A stretch of 64,000 nt of DNA from Bacillota bacterium (lineage in GTDB: Bacteria > Bacillota_I > Bacilli_A > RF39 > UBA660): assembly GCA_023430885.1 (NCBI GenBank), contig JAEYYH010000006.1, forward strand, positions 69,481-133,480, read 5' to 3'. The position numbers and the translations under genes are program-made. The notes under the pieces were generated by a model. The model had not been told where the DNA came from. It ran no database searches and saw only the letters and a list, made by a program, of their open reading frames with translations. Positions 34,584 through 44,071 of the stretch are shown here, piece by piece. The first letter of the stretch is position 1. Each line of letters begins with the position of its first letter.

Positions 34584-36890
34584 ATGTTAGAATTAAAAGG
34601 TATAAATAAAAGTTACAAAACTGGTGATTTCATTCAACATGCTTTAAAAGATGTTAACTTAAAATTTAGAGAAAACGAGTTTGTAGCTATTTTAGGACCA
34701 TCTGGTAGTGGTAAAACAACTTTACTAAATATCATTGGTGGTTTAGATAAATATGATTCAGGAGATTTAATAATAAATAATAAATCTACTAAAAAGTTTA
34801 AGAAAAAAGATTGGGATGCTTATCGTAATAATTGCATTGGCTTTATTTTTCAAAGTTACAATTTAATTACACATATTAGTGTTTTAGATAATGTTGAAAT
34901 GGGTATGACTTTAAGTGGTATTAGTAAGCGCAAAAGAAAAGCAAAGGCTTTAGAACTTTTAAAAAAAGTTGGTTTAAAAGATCATGCTCATAAAAGACCA
35001 AATCAATTATCTGGTGGGCAAATGCAGAGAGTTGCTATTGCAAGAGCACTAGCTAATAATCCAAGTGTTATTTTAGCGGATGAACCAACAGGAGCGCTAG
35101 ATTCAAAAACAAGTATTCAAATAATGGAACTTATAAAAGAAATATCTAAAGATAAGTTAGTTATTATGGTTACTCATAATCCGGATCTTGCTGAAGAGTA
35201 TGCTAACCGTGTTGTTGAGTTCAAAGATGGCCAGTTAACAAGTGATTCTAATCCAATTAAGGATACTGAAAAAAATGACTTTCAGTTTAAAATTAAAAAA
35301 ACTAAAATGAGTTTTTTAACAGCACTTAACTTATCATTTAACAATATTAAGACTAAGAAGGGTAGAACTATACTTACTTCTTTTGCATCATCAATTGGTA
35401 TAATTGGTATTGCATTAATTTTAGCTTTATCAAATGGTTTTCAACTTCAAATAGATAAGTTTGAAAAAGATACTTTGGCGCAAATGCCTATTGTCATTAT
35501 GCCACAAGTAACTGTAACTGATGAAGAAACACAAAAAGAAATTATGAATGAGCATTCCACTGATGAAGAATCATATAGTGATAAAGAAACATTAACTGCT
35601 TTAATTTCTTATGATAGTATTACTCATAAGAATAAAATTAATATGGATTTTATGAATTATTTAGAAGATGTTGATAGTTCTTTAATTGGAGGTTTAAGCT
35701 ATAGTAGAAGTACTAATTTAAACCTACTTATGAAAGATGCTGATAATAAAATAACAGATGTGCAATCAAGTTTGTTATTTCCACTTCCTGAATCAGTTAG
35801 TGGTGAAGAAGATGCTGTAATAACTGATAATTTTGAAGTTATATATGGAAAAATGAGTAAAGAATATAATGAATTAGTTTTATTAGTTAATGCTAATAAT
35901 AAACTAGATGTCACTACTTTAGAAACTCTTGGTTATGACAAAGATGCGGAAGTTTCTTTCGATGATATTCTAGGTAAAGAAATTAAGGTAGTATTAAATG
36001 ATGACTATTATACTGAGAATAATGGTATGTTTAGTATCGTTGGTGACTTTGATAAAGCTTATAATAGTAAAAACAGTATAACTTTAAAAATAACAGGAAT
36101 TATAAGAGGAAAAGAAGGAAATAAATTTGCTCAATATAGTGGCACAGGTCTTTGTTATAAAGAAGCATTAATGGATAAAGTTATGAGCATTAACACTAAT
36201 TCAAGTATTGTTACTACTCAAATGAATGCTTCATATAATGTTCTTACAGGAGTTAAAATGGATTTAACTACTGAAGAAGGAATAGCAATGAAAGAACAAA
36301 CTCTTTCATACCTTGGCGCAGTTAGTGCTCCTTCATATATTCAAATATTTCCAAAAGATTTTGACTCTAAAACTAATTTACTTAGTTATTTAGATGATTA
36401 CAATGAAGGTAAGAGCGAAGAAAGTAAAATTATATATACAGATTATGCAGATACAATTACTTCACTTGCAGGTAATATAATGGATGCAATAACAATTGTT
36501 CTTATATCATTCTCAGCTATAAGCTTAATCGTATCATCTATTATGATAGGTATAATTATGTATATCAGCGTTCTTGAAAGAACAAAAGAAATTGGTATAT
36601 TAAAAGCATTAGGTGCTAGAAATAAAGATATTACTAGAGTATTTAATGCTGAAACATTTATAATAGGTCTTTTCTCAGGATTATTAGGTTTAGGAGTAGC
36701 ACAATTACTTTGCATTCCAGCTAATATCATAATAGAGAAATTAACTGATCTAGAAAATGTTGCTCAGCTTAATATAATACATGCACTTTTACTTTTATTA
36801 GTAAGTATAACTTTAACTTTAATTGGTGGATTTATACCAGCTAAAATAGCTAGTAAGAAAGATCCAGTTGAGGCTTTGAGAACAGAATAA
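34584..36890 (+). CDS. Fused ABC transporter ATPase-permease (MacB/FtsX type)
   Basis: 768 residues. N-terminal ATPase: Walker A GPSGSGKTT, Q-loop FQSYNLI, signature LSGGQMQRV, Walker B VILADEPTGALDS. It is fused to an FtsX-like permease with a first membrane helix near residue 265 (SSIGIIGIALILALSNG). A large outside domain (about 290-620) and three C-terminal helices follow (AITIVLISFSAISLIVSSIM; FIIGLFSGLLGLGVAQLL; ALLLLLVSITLTLIGGFIPA). Probably moves peptides or lipids or acts mechanically at the envelope. Most family members split ATPase and permease. Confidence 0.9.
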   Translation: MLELKGINKSYKTGDFIQHALKDVNLKFRENEFVAILGPSGSGKTTLLNIIGGLDKYDSGDLIINNKSTKKFKKKDWDAYRNNCIGFIFQSYNLITHISVLDNVEMGMTLSGISKRKRKAKALELLKKVGLKDHAHKRPNQLSGGQMQRVAIARALANNPSVILADEPTGALDSKTSIQIMELIKEISKDKLVIMVTHNPDLAEEYANRVVEFKDGQLTSDSNPIKDTEKNDFQFKIKKTKMSFLTALNLSFNNIKTKKGRTILTSFASSIGIIGIALILALSNGFQLQIDKFEKDTLAQMPIVIMPQVTVTDEETQKEIMNEHSTDEESYSDKETLTALISYDSITHKNKINMDFMNYLEDVDSSLIGGLSYSRSTNLNLLMKDADNKITDVQSSLLFPLPESVSGEEDAVITDNFEVIYGKMSKEYNELVLLVNANNKLDVTTLETLGYDKDAEVSFDDILGKEIKVVLNDDYYTENNGMFSIVGDFDKAYNSKNSITLKITGIIRGKEGNKFAQYSGTGLCYKEALMDKVMSINTNSSIVTTQMNASYNVLTGVKMDLTTEEGIAMKEQTLSYLGAVSAPSYIQIFPKDFDSKTNLLSYLDDYNEGKSEESKIIYTDYADTITSLAGNIMDAITIVLISFSAISLIVSSIMIGIIMYISVLERTKEIGILKALGARNKDITRVFNAETFIIGLFSGLLGLGVAQLLCIPANIIIEKLTDLENVAQLNIIHALLLLLVSITLTLIGGFIPAKIASKKDPVEALRTE

Positions 36891-36930
36891 AGAAAACAAA
36901 TGTAAAGAAACAAACATTTGTTTTCTTTTT
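36889..36930 (+). terminator. Terminator after ABC transporter
   Basis: Perfect 15-bp arms, 36889-36903 and 36914-36928, then T. One of the strongest in the window. Confidence 0.92.
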
Positions 36931-36967
36931 AATATATTTTTGCTATAATTAAGTTAGGTGATATGAT

Positions 36968-37795
36968 ATGACAATAAATGAAGCAAAAGATTTTTATAAA
37001 ACAGACACTAGACAGTATGATTTTAATTGTCGTGAGAACTTTAAACCATGGTTTAAGAAAGCTTTTAAAGATGGAGAAAATAGCTATCTAAATATTGATG
37101 GATTAAATAAACTTGTAAATAAAATAGTCTCATGGTATGAGTTTAAATTTCCTAATATAGAGTTAGATAAGCCAGGCTGCGTAGATACTAGATTTGAAAA
37201 TACTCCAGATATATCATCTTATATGGATAATGAACAATTTAGGTATAGGCTTACACATGATGAAAGAGAAACTATGGATTGTAATTATCGTACTGGCAGT
37301 GGATATTTAGGACATGATGGAAAATGGTATGCCGGTATTAAATTATCAAAAAATGGTGTGGAGATATGGGATATATCTATATCTATGGATGGAAAACTTG
37401 CTTCAAGTACTAGGAAAAAATATCATATTCCAGTTGAAACTATTGAACAGTTTTATGAAGCACTAAGATTTAGTGATGAATTTGATTTAGAACATACGAA
37501 AGCATGTATAGAACTTCATAAAAGTGATACTATGCTTAGAAATTTTATTATAGATGCTGTAAGAAATGGTTTACTTTATTCAAGTAATACAACACCAGAA
37601 TATGGAAAATTTAGAGTAGATCAATTTACCAAAGATATGTTAGATCTTTATCCTGATATATATTTAGATGCTAGGTGCAATAATGAACTAATTGTTCCGG
37701 AGATTATAGAAGATAAAGTAGAACAAAGAGGTTTTATAAAAAGATTAATAGGGAGGGGAAAAAATGAAGAAAGTAGTAATATCAGGAAGTACTAA
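36968..37795 (+). CDS. Hypothetical protein, first gene of a nucleotide-linked trio
   Basis: 275 residues, soluble. Conserved-looking blocks are WYEFKFPNIELDKPG, YRTGSGYLGHDGKWYAG and FSDEFDLEHTKACIELH, ending in a basic tail. Extended -10 TGCTATAAT (36941-36949) and SD GTTAGGTGA. Its last 32 bases overlap the next gene, which implies tight coupling with a deoxyribosyltransferase-like protein. No family recognised. Confidence 0.65.
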   Translation: MTINEAKDFYKTDTRQYDFNCRENFKPWFKKAFKDGENSYLNIDGLNKLVNKIVSWYEFKFPNIELDKPGCVDTRFENTPDISSYMDNEQFRYRLTHDERETMDCNYRTGSGYLGHDGKWYAGIKLSKNGVEIWDISISMDGKLASSTRKKYHIPVETIEQFYEALRFSDEFDLEHTKACIELHKSDTMLRNFIIDAVRNGLLYSSNTTPEYGKFRVDQFTKDMLDLYPDIYLDARCNNELIVPEIIEDKVEQRGFIKRLIGRGKNEESSNIRKY

Positions 37796-38156
37796 GTTAC
37801 TTACAGAAGTAGCTTACTGGAGAAATTTATTTGAAGAAAAAGGTTATGAAGTAATAAACTATCCTCATATAAATGAAGATACTGATTACCAAGAACAGTA
37901 CAAACAATTTTATGCAGATATTGAAAGATGCGATATATTCTTCCTTATGAATGAACGAAAAGGTAATATTGAAGGATATATTGGTGCTTCAGTATTTGGT
38001 GAACTTACATATGCTGTTATGAACAATGTTGTCCATAACAAAAACATAAAGATACTTATGCTTGATATGCCTTCTATAGCACTTTTCTGCCACGAAGAGA
38101 TAGTAAGATGGATAGATTTAGGTTGGATACATTTTTATCGTCAGGAGGAATTATAA
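37764..38156 (+). CDS. Nucleoside 2-deoxyribosyltransferase-like protein
   Basis: 130 residues. A Rossmann-like start KVVISGSTKLL is followed by YYADIERCD-type and FFLMNERKG blocks and NIEGYIGASVFGELTYAV. This is the layout of NDT/DUF-type nucleotide-binding proteins with an acidic catalytic residue in the GYIG...GEL region. SD GGGAGG inside the previous gene. Enzyme activity is inferred from fold-like motifs only. Confidence 0.65.
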   Translation: MKKVVISGSTKLLTEVAYWRNLFEEKGYEVINYPHINEDTDYQEQYKQFYADIERCDIFFLMNERKGNIEGYIGASVFGELTYAVMNNVVHNKNIKILMLDMPSIALFCHEEIVRWIDLGWIHFYRQEEL

Positions 38157-38157
38157 T

Positions 38158-38724
38158 ATGAATATTAGAAAACAAATAGAAAATTATACTCCTACAAATG
38201 AGCAAGAAGAAAATGATAAGAAAATAATACTAACTAGAATATTGAATATGGAAGATGATACTCTAACTAGGGAAAATGAAATAGCGCATTTTACTTGTTC
38301 ATCTTGGATAACAAATAAGGAAAGAAATAAAGTTCTTATGATTTATCATAATATATATGATTCTTGGGCTTGGACTGGTGGTCATGCTGATGGTGATGAT
38401 GATTTTTTACATGTTGCGTTAAAAGAAGCCAGTGAAGAAACAAGTTTGACAAACATCAAACCAATTTCTAATGAAATAGCTTCTCTTGAAATAGTAACTG
38501 TTAATCCCCATATAAAAAGAGGAAAATTTGTGTCAGCACATCTTCATGTCAATGTCACATTTTTACTTGAAGCAGATGAAAAAGAAGTTCTTCATATTAA
38601 AGAAGATGAAAACAGTAATATAGGCTGGTTTACTTTAGATGAAGCTATAGAAGCTTCTACTGAGCCACATATGAGAATAGTTTATAAAAAATTAAATGAG
38701 AAATTAAAAAAGTATTCAAATTAA
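38158..38724 (+). CDS. Nudix hydrolase
   Basis: 188 residues. The Nudix box reads GGHADGDDDFLHVALKEASE then ETSL: the REUXEE core is KEASEE, with Lys replacing Arg. Preceding WITNKERNKVLMIYH is the usual strand. Hydrolyses a nucleoside diphosphate derivative, perhaps a product of its two upstream partners (1-base gap, SD CAGGAGG). Confidence 0.9.
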   Translation: MNIRKQIENYTPTNEQEENDKKIILTRILNMEDDTLTRENEIAHFTCSSWITNKERNKVLMIYHNIYDSWAWTGGHADGDDDFLHVALKEASEETSLTNIKPISNEIASLEIVTVNPHIKRGKFVSAHLHVNVTFLLEADEKEVLHIKEDENSNIGWFTLDEAIEASTEPHMRIVYKKLNEKLKKYSN

Positions 38725-38747
38725 TGAATACTTTTTTATGATATAAT
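38706..38747 (+). terminator. Terminator directly abutting the prsW promoter
   Basis: Arms 38706-38718 and 38725-38737 are perfect over 13 bp. The extended -10 TGATATAAT (38739-38747) of the next gene begins one base later. Confidence 0.88.
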
Positions 38748-38763
38748 TATACTAGGTGATTGT

Positions 38764-39564
38764 ATGGTTTATATAGAAATACTATTAATATTATCAATAC
38801 TACCAGTTATATTAATGGGGTACATAATATATAAAAATGATAAAGTAGAAAAGGAACCCCCAGGACTATTAAGTAAACTTTTTTTTAGCGGAATTGGAGC
38901 TGTTGTGATAACACTTATAGTAACAGTGTTAATAGATTTAATTTTTCCGGTTTTTGTAAAATCAGAATCATTAAATTTAATTATGCTAATACCATATTGC
39001 TTTATATTAGTAGGACTGGTTGAAGAAGGAAGTAAATGGATAATACTTAAAGGTTTGACTTGGAAAAATAAAGAGTTTAATTATATATATGACGCCATTG
39101 TGTATGCGGTATTTGTTTCACTTGGGTTTGCAGCTTTAGAGAATATAATTTATGTATTAAATGGGGGAATAACAACTGCAATTAGTAGAACCATATTTTC
39201 AATACCAGGACATACTTTCTTTGGAGTGTTTATGGGATATTATTATGGGTTAGCTAAACAAGCAGAAATAAATGGCAACAGAAAACTTGAAAAAAGAAAT
39301 TTATATTTGAGTATAATAGTGCCAACACTACTTCATGGTATATTTGATTATTGTTTACTTTCCAAAGAATTATTATTAATATTAGTTTATTTGATTTTTG
39401 TAATATTTTTATATATAAAAGCATTTAAAAGAATAAGACAACTTGGTAATATTAGATTAAATTTTCTTAGACAGGATTTAACTAAAAAGTATTTTTGTCC
39501 TAATTGCGGTACTGAAATAGTAAGTAATTATTGTTATAATTGTGGTCATAAAAAGGAAATTTAA
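38764..39564 (+). CDS. prsW: PrsW-family intramembrane protease with zinc ribbon
   Basis: 266 residues, about eight membrane helices. PrsW signatures are LVEEGSKWII (EExxK), FGFAALENIIYVL-type region, GHTFFGVFMGYYY and LLHGIFDYC with catalytic His. PrsW-type proteases cut membrane-bound anti-sigma factors. The C-terminus adds a zinc ribbon (FCPNCGTE ... YCYNCGHKK), not present in B. subtilis PrsW as far as I recall. Single gene. Confidence 0.88.
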   Translation: MVYIEILLILSILPVILMGYIIYKNDKVEKEPPGLLSKLFFSGIGAVVITLIVTVLIDLIFPVFVKSESLNLIMLIPYCFILVGLVEEGSKWIILKGLTWKNKEFNYIYDAIVYAVFVSLGFAALENIIYVLNGGITTAISRTIFSIPGHTFFGVFMGYYYGLAKQAEINGNRKLEKRNLYLSIIVPTLLHGIFDYCLLSKELLLILVYLIFVIFLYIKAFKRIRQLGNIRLNFLRQDLTKKYFCPNCGTEIVSNYCYNCGHKKEI

Positions 39565-39620
39565 CAATTGTAAAAAATATGATATAATATTACTTACGGA
39601 GTATAGAAAGAGAGATTAAT

Positions 39621-40322
39621 ATGGGCGGATATTATGAATTAATATATGGTGACGTTTTTACTTGGGGACTTGCAATAGTAGGTTTTATTATTGTTATATG
39701 GGCTCAAGTAAAAGTTAACGGAACATATGGTAAATATAAAAAAGTTAAATTAAGTAAAGATATAAATGGTAGGGAAGCAGCAAGATTAATTTTAGAAAAA
39801 AATAATCTAGATATATATGTAGTTGAAACACCTGGAGAACTTACTGATCATTATGATCCTTCAAGAAGAGTAATTAAATTATCACCATCAATATTCAGAG
39901 ATAGCACTGTAGCTGCTGTTGCAGTAGCAGCACATGAATGTGGTCATGCTATTCAAGATAAAGATGGATATACATTTATGCGTATTAGAACTGCGTTAGT
40001 ACCAGTTGTTAACTTTATAAGTTATGCTGGTTATATTGCTATGTTTATATCTATTTTTGCAGGAGCTATGCAATATTTTATGATTGGTATACTTATAGTA
40101 GCAGCGACTTTACTATTCCAGTTTATAACACTTCCAGTAGAGTTAGATGCATCAAGAAGGGCATTACTACAGCTAGAAGAATTAAAAATTGTTACAAAAG
40201 AAGAACTTCCACAAGCTAAGGAAGTACTTAGTGCAGCTGCTATGACTTATATAGCAAGTGTTCTCGCATCATTATTACAACTAATTAGATTAGTACTTTT
40301 ATTTAATAGAGATAGAGATTAA
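39621..40322 (+). CDS. YugP-type membrane zinc metallopeptidase
   Basis: 233 residues. An N-terminal membrane helix (WGLAIVGFIIVIWAQV) is followed by zinc motif VAAHECGHAIQD (HExxH near residue 112). Membrane helices follow (FISYAGYIAMFISIFAGA; FMIGILIVAATLLFQFI), with the conserved ELDASRRA. Membrane-bound neutral zinc peptidase family (PF04298). SD AGAGAG. Single-gene unit. Confidence 0.9.
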   Translation: MGGYYELIYGDVFTWGLAIVGFIIVIWAQVKVNGTYGKYKKVKLSKDINGREAARLILEKNNLDIYVVETPGELTDHYDPSRRVIKLSPSIFRDSTVAAVAVAAHECGHAIQDKDGYTFMRIRTALVPVVNFISYAGYIAMFISIFAGAMQYFMIGILIVAATLLFQFITLPVELDASRRALLQLEELKIVTKEELPQAKEVLSAAAMTYIASVLASLLQLIRLVLLFNRDRD

Positions 40323-40346
40323 GAACTGTTATTACAGTTCTTTTTA
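40320..40346 (+). terminator. Terminator after YugP-type gene
   Basis: AAGAACTGT (40321-40329), loop TATT, ACAGTTCTT (40334-40342), then T-run. Confidence 0.85.
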
Positions 40347-40373
40347 TGTTAAAATGTTTTTAGAGGTGGATAT

Positions 40374-40961
40374 ATGCTAGATAAAGTTTTAAAAGAAATA
40401 GATAAAAAAATATTAGATTGCAATAGATGCCAAGATTTAGTAGAAAAATTTACTAATAATACAAGTATATCGTTTGGTAAAAGTACTGATATAGTAATAC
40501 TTGGTGAAGCCCCTGCTAATAATGGGTGGCGTAAGAGTGGAAAAGCTTGGTATGACATAGAAGGTAAATTACTACCATCTGGTAAAGTACTTCAAAGATT
40601 ACTCGCTATTAGAGGTTTAACAATTGAAGATACAACTTTTTTAGAAGCAATAAAATGTTATCCATTTAGTCGTAATAATTTAAAAAAATGCAATTTAAAT
40701 TGCAAAGATTATCTATATAGACAATTAGCAATACTAAAGCCTAAAGTAATCTTTTCTTTAGGAGATAGTGCTACCAAATGTATATTGGATATAAAATATG
40801 ATAAATTTAAGGAAGTAGTTGGAAAAACGTATAATTTAGATTTAGGTGATACAAGCACTGTAGTAATACCTATATACCATCCATCACCAGTTAATCCTAA
40901 TAGCTTTAAAGGTAATGAAAAAATTTTTCAACTATGCAAAAAAGAGAGCATTAAATATTGA
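40374..40961 (+). CDS. Uracil-DNA glycosylase family protein (Fe-S type-like)
   Basis: 195 residues. Cys residues in LDCNRCQDL and in IKCYPF / KKCNLNC resemble the Fe-S ligands of family 4/5 glycosylases. VILGEAPANNGWRKSGKAW replaces the usual GExPG, and the catalytic-site HPSP motif (IYHPSPVNP) is near the C-terminus. Removes damaged bases such as uracil; specificity not settled. SD AGAGGTGG. Confidence 0.85.
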   Translation: MLDKVLKEIDKKILDCNRCQDLVEKFTNNTSISFGKSTDIVILGEAPANNGWRKSGKAWYDIEGKLLPSGKVLQRLLAIRGLTIEDTTFLEAIKCYPFSRNNLKKCNLNCKDYLYRQLAILKPKVIFSLGDSATKCILDIKYDKFKEVVGKTYNLDLGDTSTVVIPIYHPSPVNPNSFKGNEKIFQLCKKESIKY

Positions 40962-41013
40962 ATAATGTTTTCTTTTTTTGTATAATATAATTAGTATAAT
41001 ATAGGAGGGTATC

Positions 41014-41850
41014 ATGACAAAAAATGAAACAGATTCTTTTAAAGCAGATATAATCGAATATGTAAAACAAATATACTCTCTAATTTTAGAAGACTACGAT
41101 GATGTATTATCAGATGAAAGTAAAGACATCATTAAAAACTTTAACTATGAAGAAGATATTGTAATAGATGAGGGTGGAAAGTTTTCAAAAGGTCCTGGTA
41201 GATGGGAAAATAAAACTAAAAAACTTCATTTATCACCTGAATTATTCAATAAAACTACTTATAAAAAAGGAATGGAAGTAGAAGTTAATCATATTCCTAT
41301 TGATGATATTATAAGTAAATTAAAAAATAGTTCTAGGGAAACTTTTTCGGGTGAAGAACTAGCTAACTTAGTTCGTCAAAAGAATTTAACATATCTTGAT
41401 GTAACAAAAGGAGTTGTAATTCATGAAATATTTCATTCTGTAATTCACATGAAATCTGATGAAGAAATATTTTCAATAAATTATGATGGAAAGTTATATG
41501 ATTGTCGTGGTGTAAAGGGTGAACTTCTAGATGAAGGTTTAGTTGAGTACTATGCTAGAAAGTTTGCTGATCGTCATAATTTATTTATTTTTCCAAGTAT
41601 TCCATATCAAAGTAATGTTGATTATGCTAAATTAGTCGAAAAGAAAATAGGAAAGAATACAAACAAGTTAGTATTTAACGGTAATTATAAAACAGTACTT
41701 AATTATATACATGAGCCAAACTTTTTAGAAAGTTATCATATTTTAGAAAATGATTGGTTACAAACAAGAATAATAGATCGTTTGGAAATTGCTAAATTAA
41801 GAAATGATTTTTATGATTTTGGCGAAGTAGAAGAATTAGAAATTGCATAA
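41014..41850 (+). CDS. Putative zincin (HExxH) protein, unknown family
   Basis: 278 residues, soluble. Zinc motif VIHEIFHSVIH near residue 136. A second-ligand block, LLDEGLVEYYARKFA (near residue 169), has the DEGxxEY look of gluzincin-type domains. No signal peptide. The start is fixed by TAGGAGGG. It lies between single-gene units, so no context clue. Peptidase activity is inferred. Confidence 0.6.
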   Translation: MTKNETDSFKADIIEYVKQIYSLILEDYDDVLSDESKDIIKNFNYEEDIVIDEGGKFSKGPGRWENKTKKLHLSPELFNKTTYKKGMEVEVNHIPIDDIISKLKNSSRETFSGEELANLVRQKNLTYLDVTKGVVIHEIFHSVIHMKSDEEIFSINYDGKLYDCRGVKGELLDEGLVEYYARKFADRHNLFIFPSIPYQSNVDYAKLVEKKIGKNTNKLVFNGNYKTVLNYIHEPNFLESYHILENDWLQTRIIDRLEIAKLRNDFYDFGEVEELEIA

Positions 41851-41872
41851 AGGAGTTATTAACTCTTTTTTT
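41849..41872 (+). terminator. Terminator after zincin-like gene
   Basis: 9-bp stem 41849-41857 / 41861-41869 with one G-U, then T-run. Confidence 0.75.
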
Positions 41873-41907
41873 ATGTTATAATATTTATAGGAAAAAGTAG
41901 GTGTTAT

Positions 41908-42816
41908 ATGAAAAATATTGTTTACAAAATGGCGGAAGATTTTGATATAAAGAAAAATTATAAATTATTTCGTTTATTTCAAAAAGTAGTTAATCCTACT
42001 ATAAATAAAAAAAAGAAATATCAAGATATTAAAATTATGTTAGAAGATAGAAAAGTACCTATTAGAGTATTTAATCCATTTACAGATGACGAACCTCATA
42101 AAATAATTATTTTTATTCATGGTGGTGGCTGGGTAGCTGGTAGTGTAGATACATATACTAATATATGTTATGTTATGGCTAGGAGAACTAAAAGAATTGT
42201 TATCGCTATCGAATATAGATTAGCACCGGAAAATCCTTTTCCAGCGGGTTTTAATGACTGCTATGATGTAATAGATTTAATATATAAGAATAGAATAGCT
42301 ATGAACATAAAAATAGAAGATATCACTATAATGGGGGATTCAGCAGGTGGAAATTTAGCAGCTGCAGTATGTCAAAGAGCTTTAAATGAAAGAACATTTA
42401 AAGTGGCTAAACAAATCCTTTTATATCCATCATTACAAACTGATTATAGTGAAAATACAAAATATAAATCAGTTATTGAAAAAGGTAGTGATTATATAAT
42501 AACAAGAATTCAGTTATGTGATTTTATTAATCATTATGTAATTAATCCTAATGATTTAAAAAATCCTTATATAGCACCACTTGAATCAAATCATTTACTA
42601 GGATTACCAAAAACACTTATTATACTAGCAGAAAATGATCCACTTTGTGATGAAGGAATAGCATATCATAAAAAATTACGATTACATTTCGTAAAAAGTA
42701 AACATTATATATTTATAGGGGCAAATCACGGTTTTTTAACCAACATACTAGATAGAAAGTATACTAATTTAGCATATGATAAAATTAACGAATTTTTAGG
42801 AGATGAACATGAGTAA
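41908..42816 (+). CDS. Alpha/beta hydrolase, HSL (lipase/esterase) family
   Basis: 302 residues. Oxyanion motif HGGGW, nucleophile elbow GDSAGGN, catalytic Asp in ENDPLCDEG and catalytic His in ANHGF. This is the hormone-sensitive-lipase group. No signal peptide. Its last bases overlap the start of the acyltransferase-like gene, so it begins a three-gene operon acting on acyl esters. Confidence 0.9.
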   Translation: MKNIVYKMAEDFDIKKNYKLFRLFQKVVNPTINKKKKYQDIKIMLEDRKVPIRVFNPFTDDEPHKIIIFIHGGGWVAGSVDTYTNICYVMARRTKRIVIAIEYRLAPENPFPAGFNDCYDVIDLIYKNRIAMNIKIEDITIMGDSAGGNLAAAVCQRALNERTFKVAKQILLYPSLQTDYSENTKYKSVIEKGSDYIITRIQLCDFINHYVINPNDLKNPYIAPLESNHLLGLPKTLIILAENDPLCDEGIAYHKKLRLHFVKSKHYIFIGANHGFLTNILDRKYTNLAYDKINEFLGDEHE

Positions 42817-44071
42817 GAAATCAAAAAAGTGGTATAGATTAGATAATGCTGCAAAAATTTTTCCACCAACCACTGACAAATATGATACAAAGACATTTAG
42901 ATTCTCTGTATCACTTAAAGAAAATGTAGATGGTGATGTACTTCAAGAAGCTTTAGATAGTACATTAGTTAACTTTCCAATATTTTTGTCTACTCTTAAA
43001 AGAGGATTTTTTTGGTATTATTTAGAAGAGACTGATATTAAACCGAAAGTAACTAAAGAAGATACTTTACCATGTGATTATATGGATTATGGTATTTTAT
43101 TCAGAGTGTCTTATTTTAAAAAAAGAATAAACTTAGAAGTAAGTCATGCATTAACTGATGGAACTGGAACTGAAATTTTTCTTAAGAGTTTAACAGCAAG
43201 TTATTTAGAAAAAAAGCATAATTTAAAAGATATTACAGTTATGGATACTAGTAGTACCAAAGAAAAAAGTGATGACAGTTTTCATAAGTATTATAAAAGA
43301 AATAAAAGAACAATTTATGAGATGAAAAAGGAAGCTCATCACATAAAAGGAAGAATATATCCGGAAGATCATATTAAAATTATTGAAGGTCTAATGCCTG
43401 TAAAAGATGTTCTAGCTTTATCAAAAAAATATAATACAACTTTAACAGTATATCTAACTAGTCTTCTTATTGAAAGTATAGGACTTAATATGTCTATAAA
43501 AGAAAGAAAAAATCCTATATATATTACTGTTCCTGTTAATTTAAGAAAGTATTTTCCATCTGATACAGTAAGAAACTTTTTTAATACTATATCAATTGTG
43601 TATAAAATAAACGAAGAGATTAATTTTGATGATATAATTCAGGAAGTTGATAAACAATTTAAAAAGAACTTAACTAAAGAAGTTTTAGATGAAAAAATGA
43701 ATTCACTGGCAGCTTTAGAAAATATATTTATTATTAGATTAGTACCAATTATTATAAAAGATTTTGTATTAAAATATTCTTATAAAATTAGTAGAAAATA
43801 TCATACAATGACTTTATCAAATATTGGCATTATAACTATGCCTAAAGAGTTTAATAAATATATTGATTATTTTGATGTATTTACTAGTACTGATGGAGTG
43901 CAAGCTTGCATGTGTACTTACGGTGATAATTTAATGGTTTCATTTACATCGCATTTTGTTAGTGCTGAAATAGAAAAGAACTTCTTTCGAAAGTTAAGTT
44001 CTAATAATATAAATATTCAAATAAATACAAATATAGTGGAGGAAGATGAAGAAGATGAAGAGATGTTATAA
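42809..44071 (+). CDS. Condensation/acyltransferase-fold protein (alcohol acetyltransferase-like)
   Basis: 420 residues; ATG 42809 chosen by AGGAG 7 bases upstream. The motif VSHALTDGTGTEIF (His-x3-Asp-Gly, near residue 112) is the active site of the CoA-dependent acyltransferase fold (HHxxxDG family). LSNIG and FTSTDG blocks follow in the second lobe. It may move an acyl group onto an alcohol or lipid. Overlaps the hydrolase before it and the zinc-ribbon gene after it. Confidence 0.75.
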   Translation: MSKKSKKWYRLDNAAKIFPPTTDKYDTKTFRFSVSLKENVDGDVLQEALDSTLVNFPIFLSTLKRGFFWYYLEETDIKPKVTKEDTLPCDYMDYGILFRVSYFKKRINLEVSHALTDGTGTEIFLKSLTASYLEKKHNLKDITVMDTSSTKEKSDDSFHKYYKRNKRTIYEMKKEAHHIKGRIYPEDHIKIIEGLMPVKDVLALSKKYNTTLTVYLTSLLIESIGLNMSIKERKNPIYITVPVNLRKYFPSDTVRNFFNTISIVYKINEEINFDDIIQEVDKQFKKNLTKEVLDEKMNSLAALENIFIIRLVPIIIKDFVLKYSYKISRKYHTMTLSNIGIITMPKEFNKYIDYFDVFTSTDGVQACMCTYGDNLMVSFTSHFVSAEIEKNFFRKLSSNNINIQINTNIVEEDEEDEEML

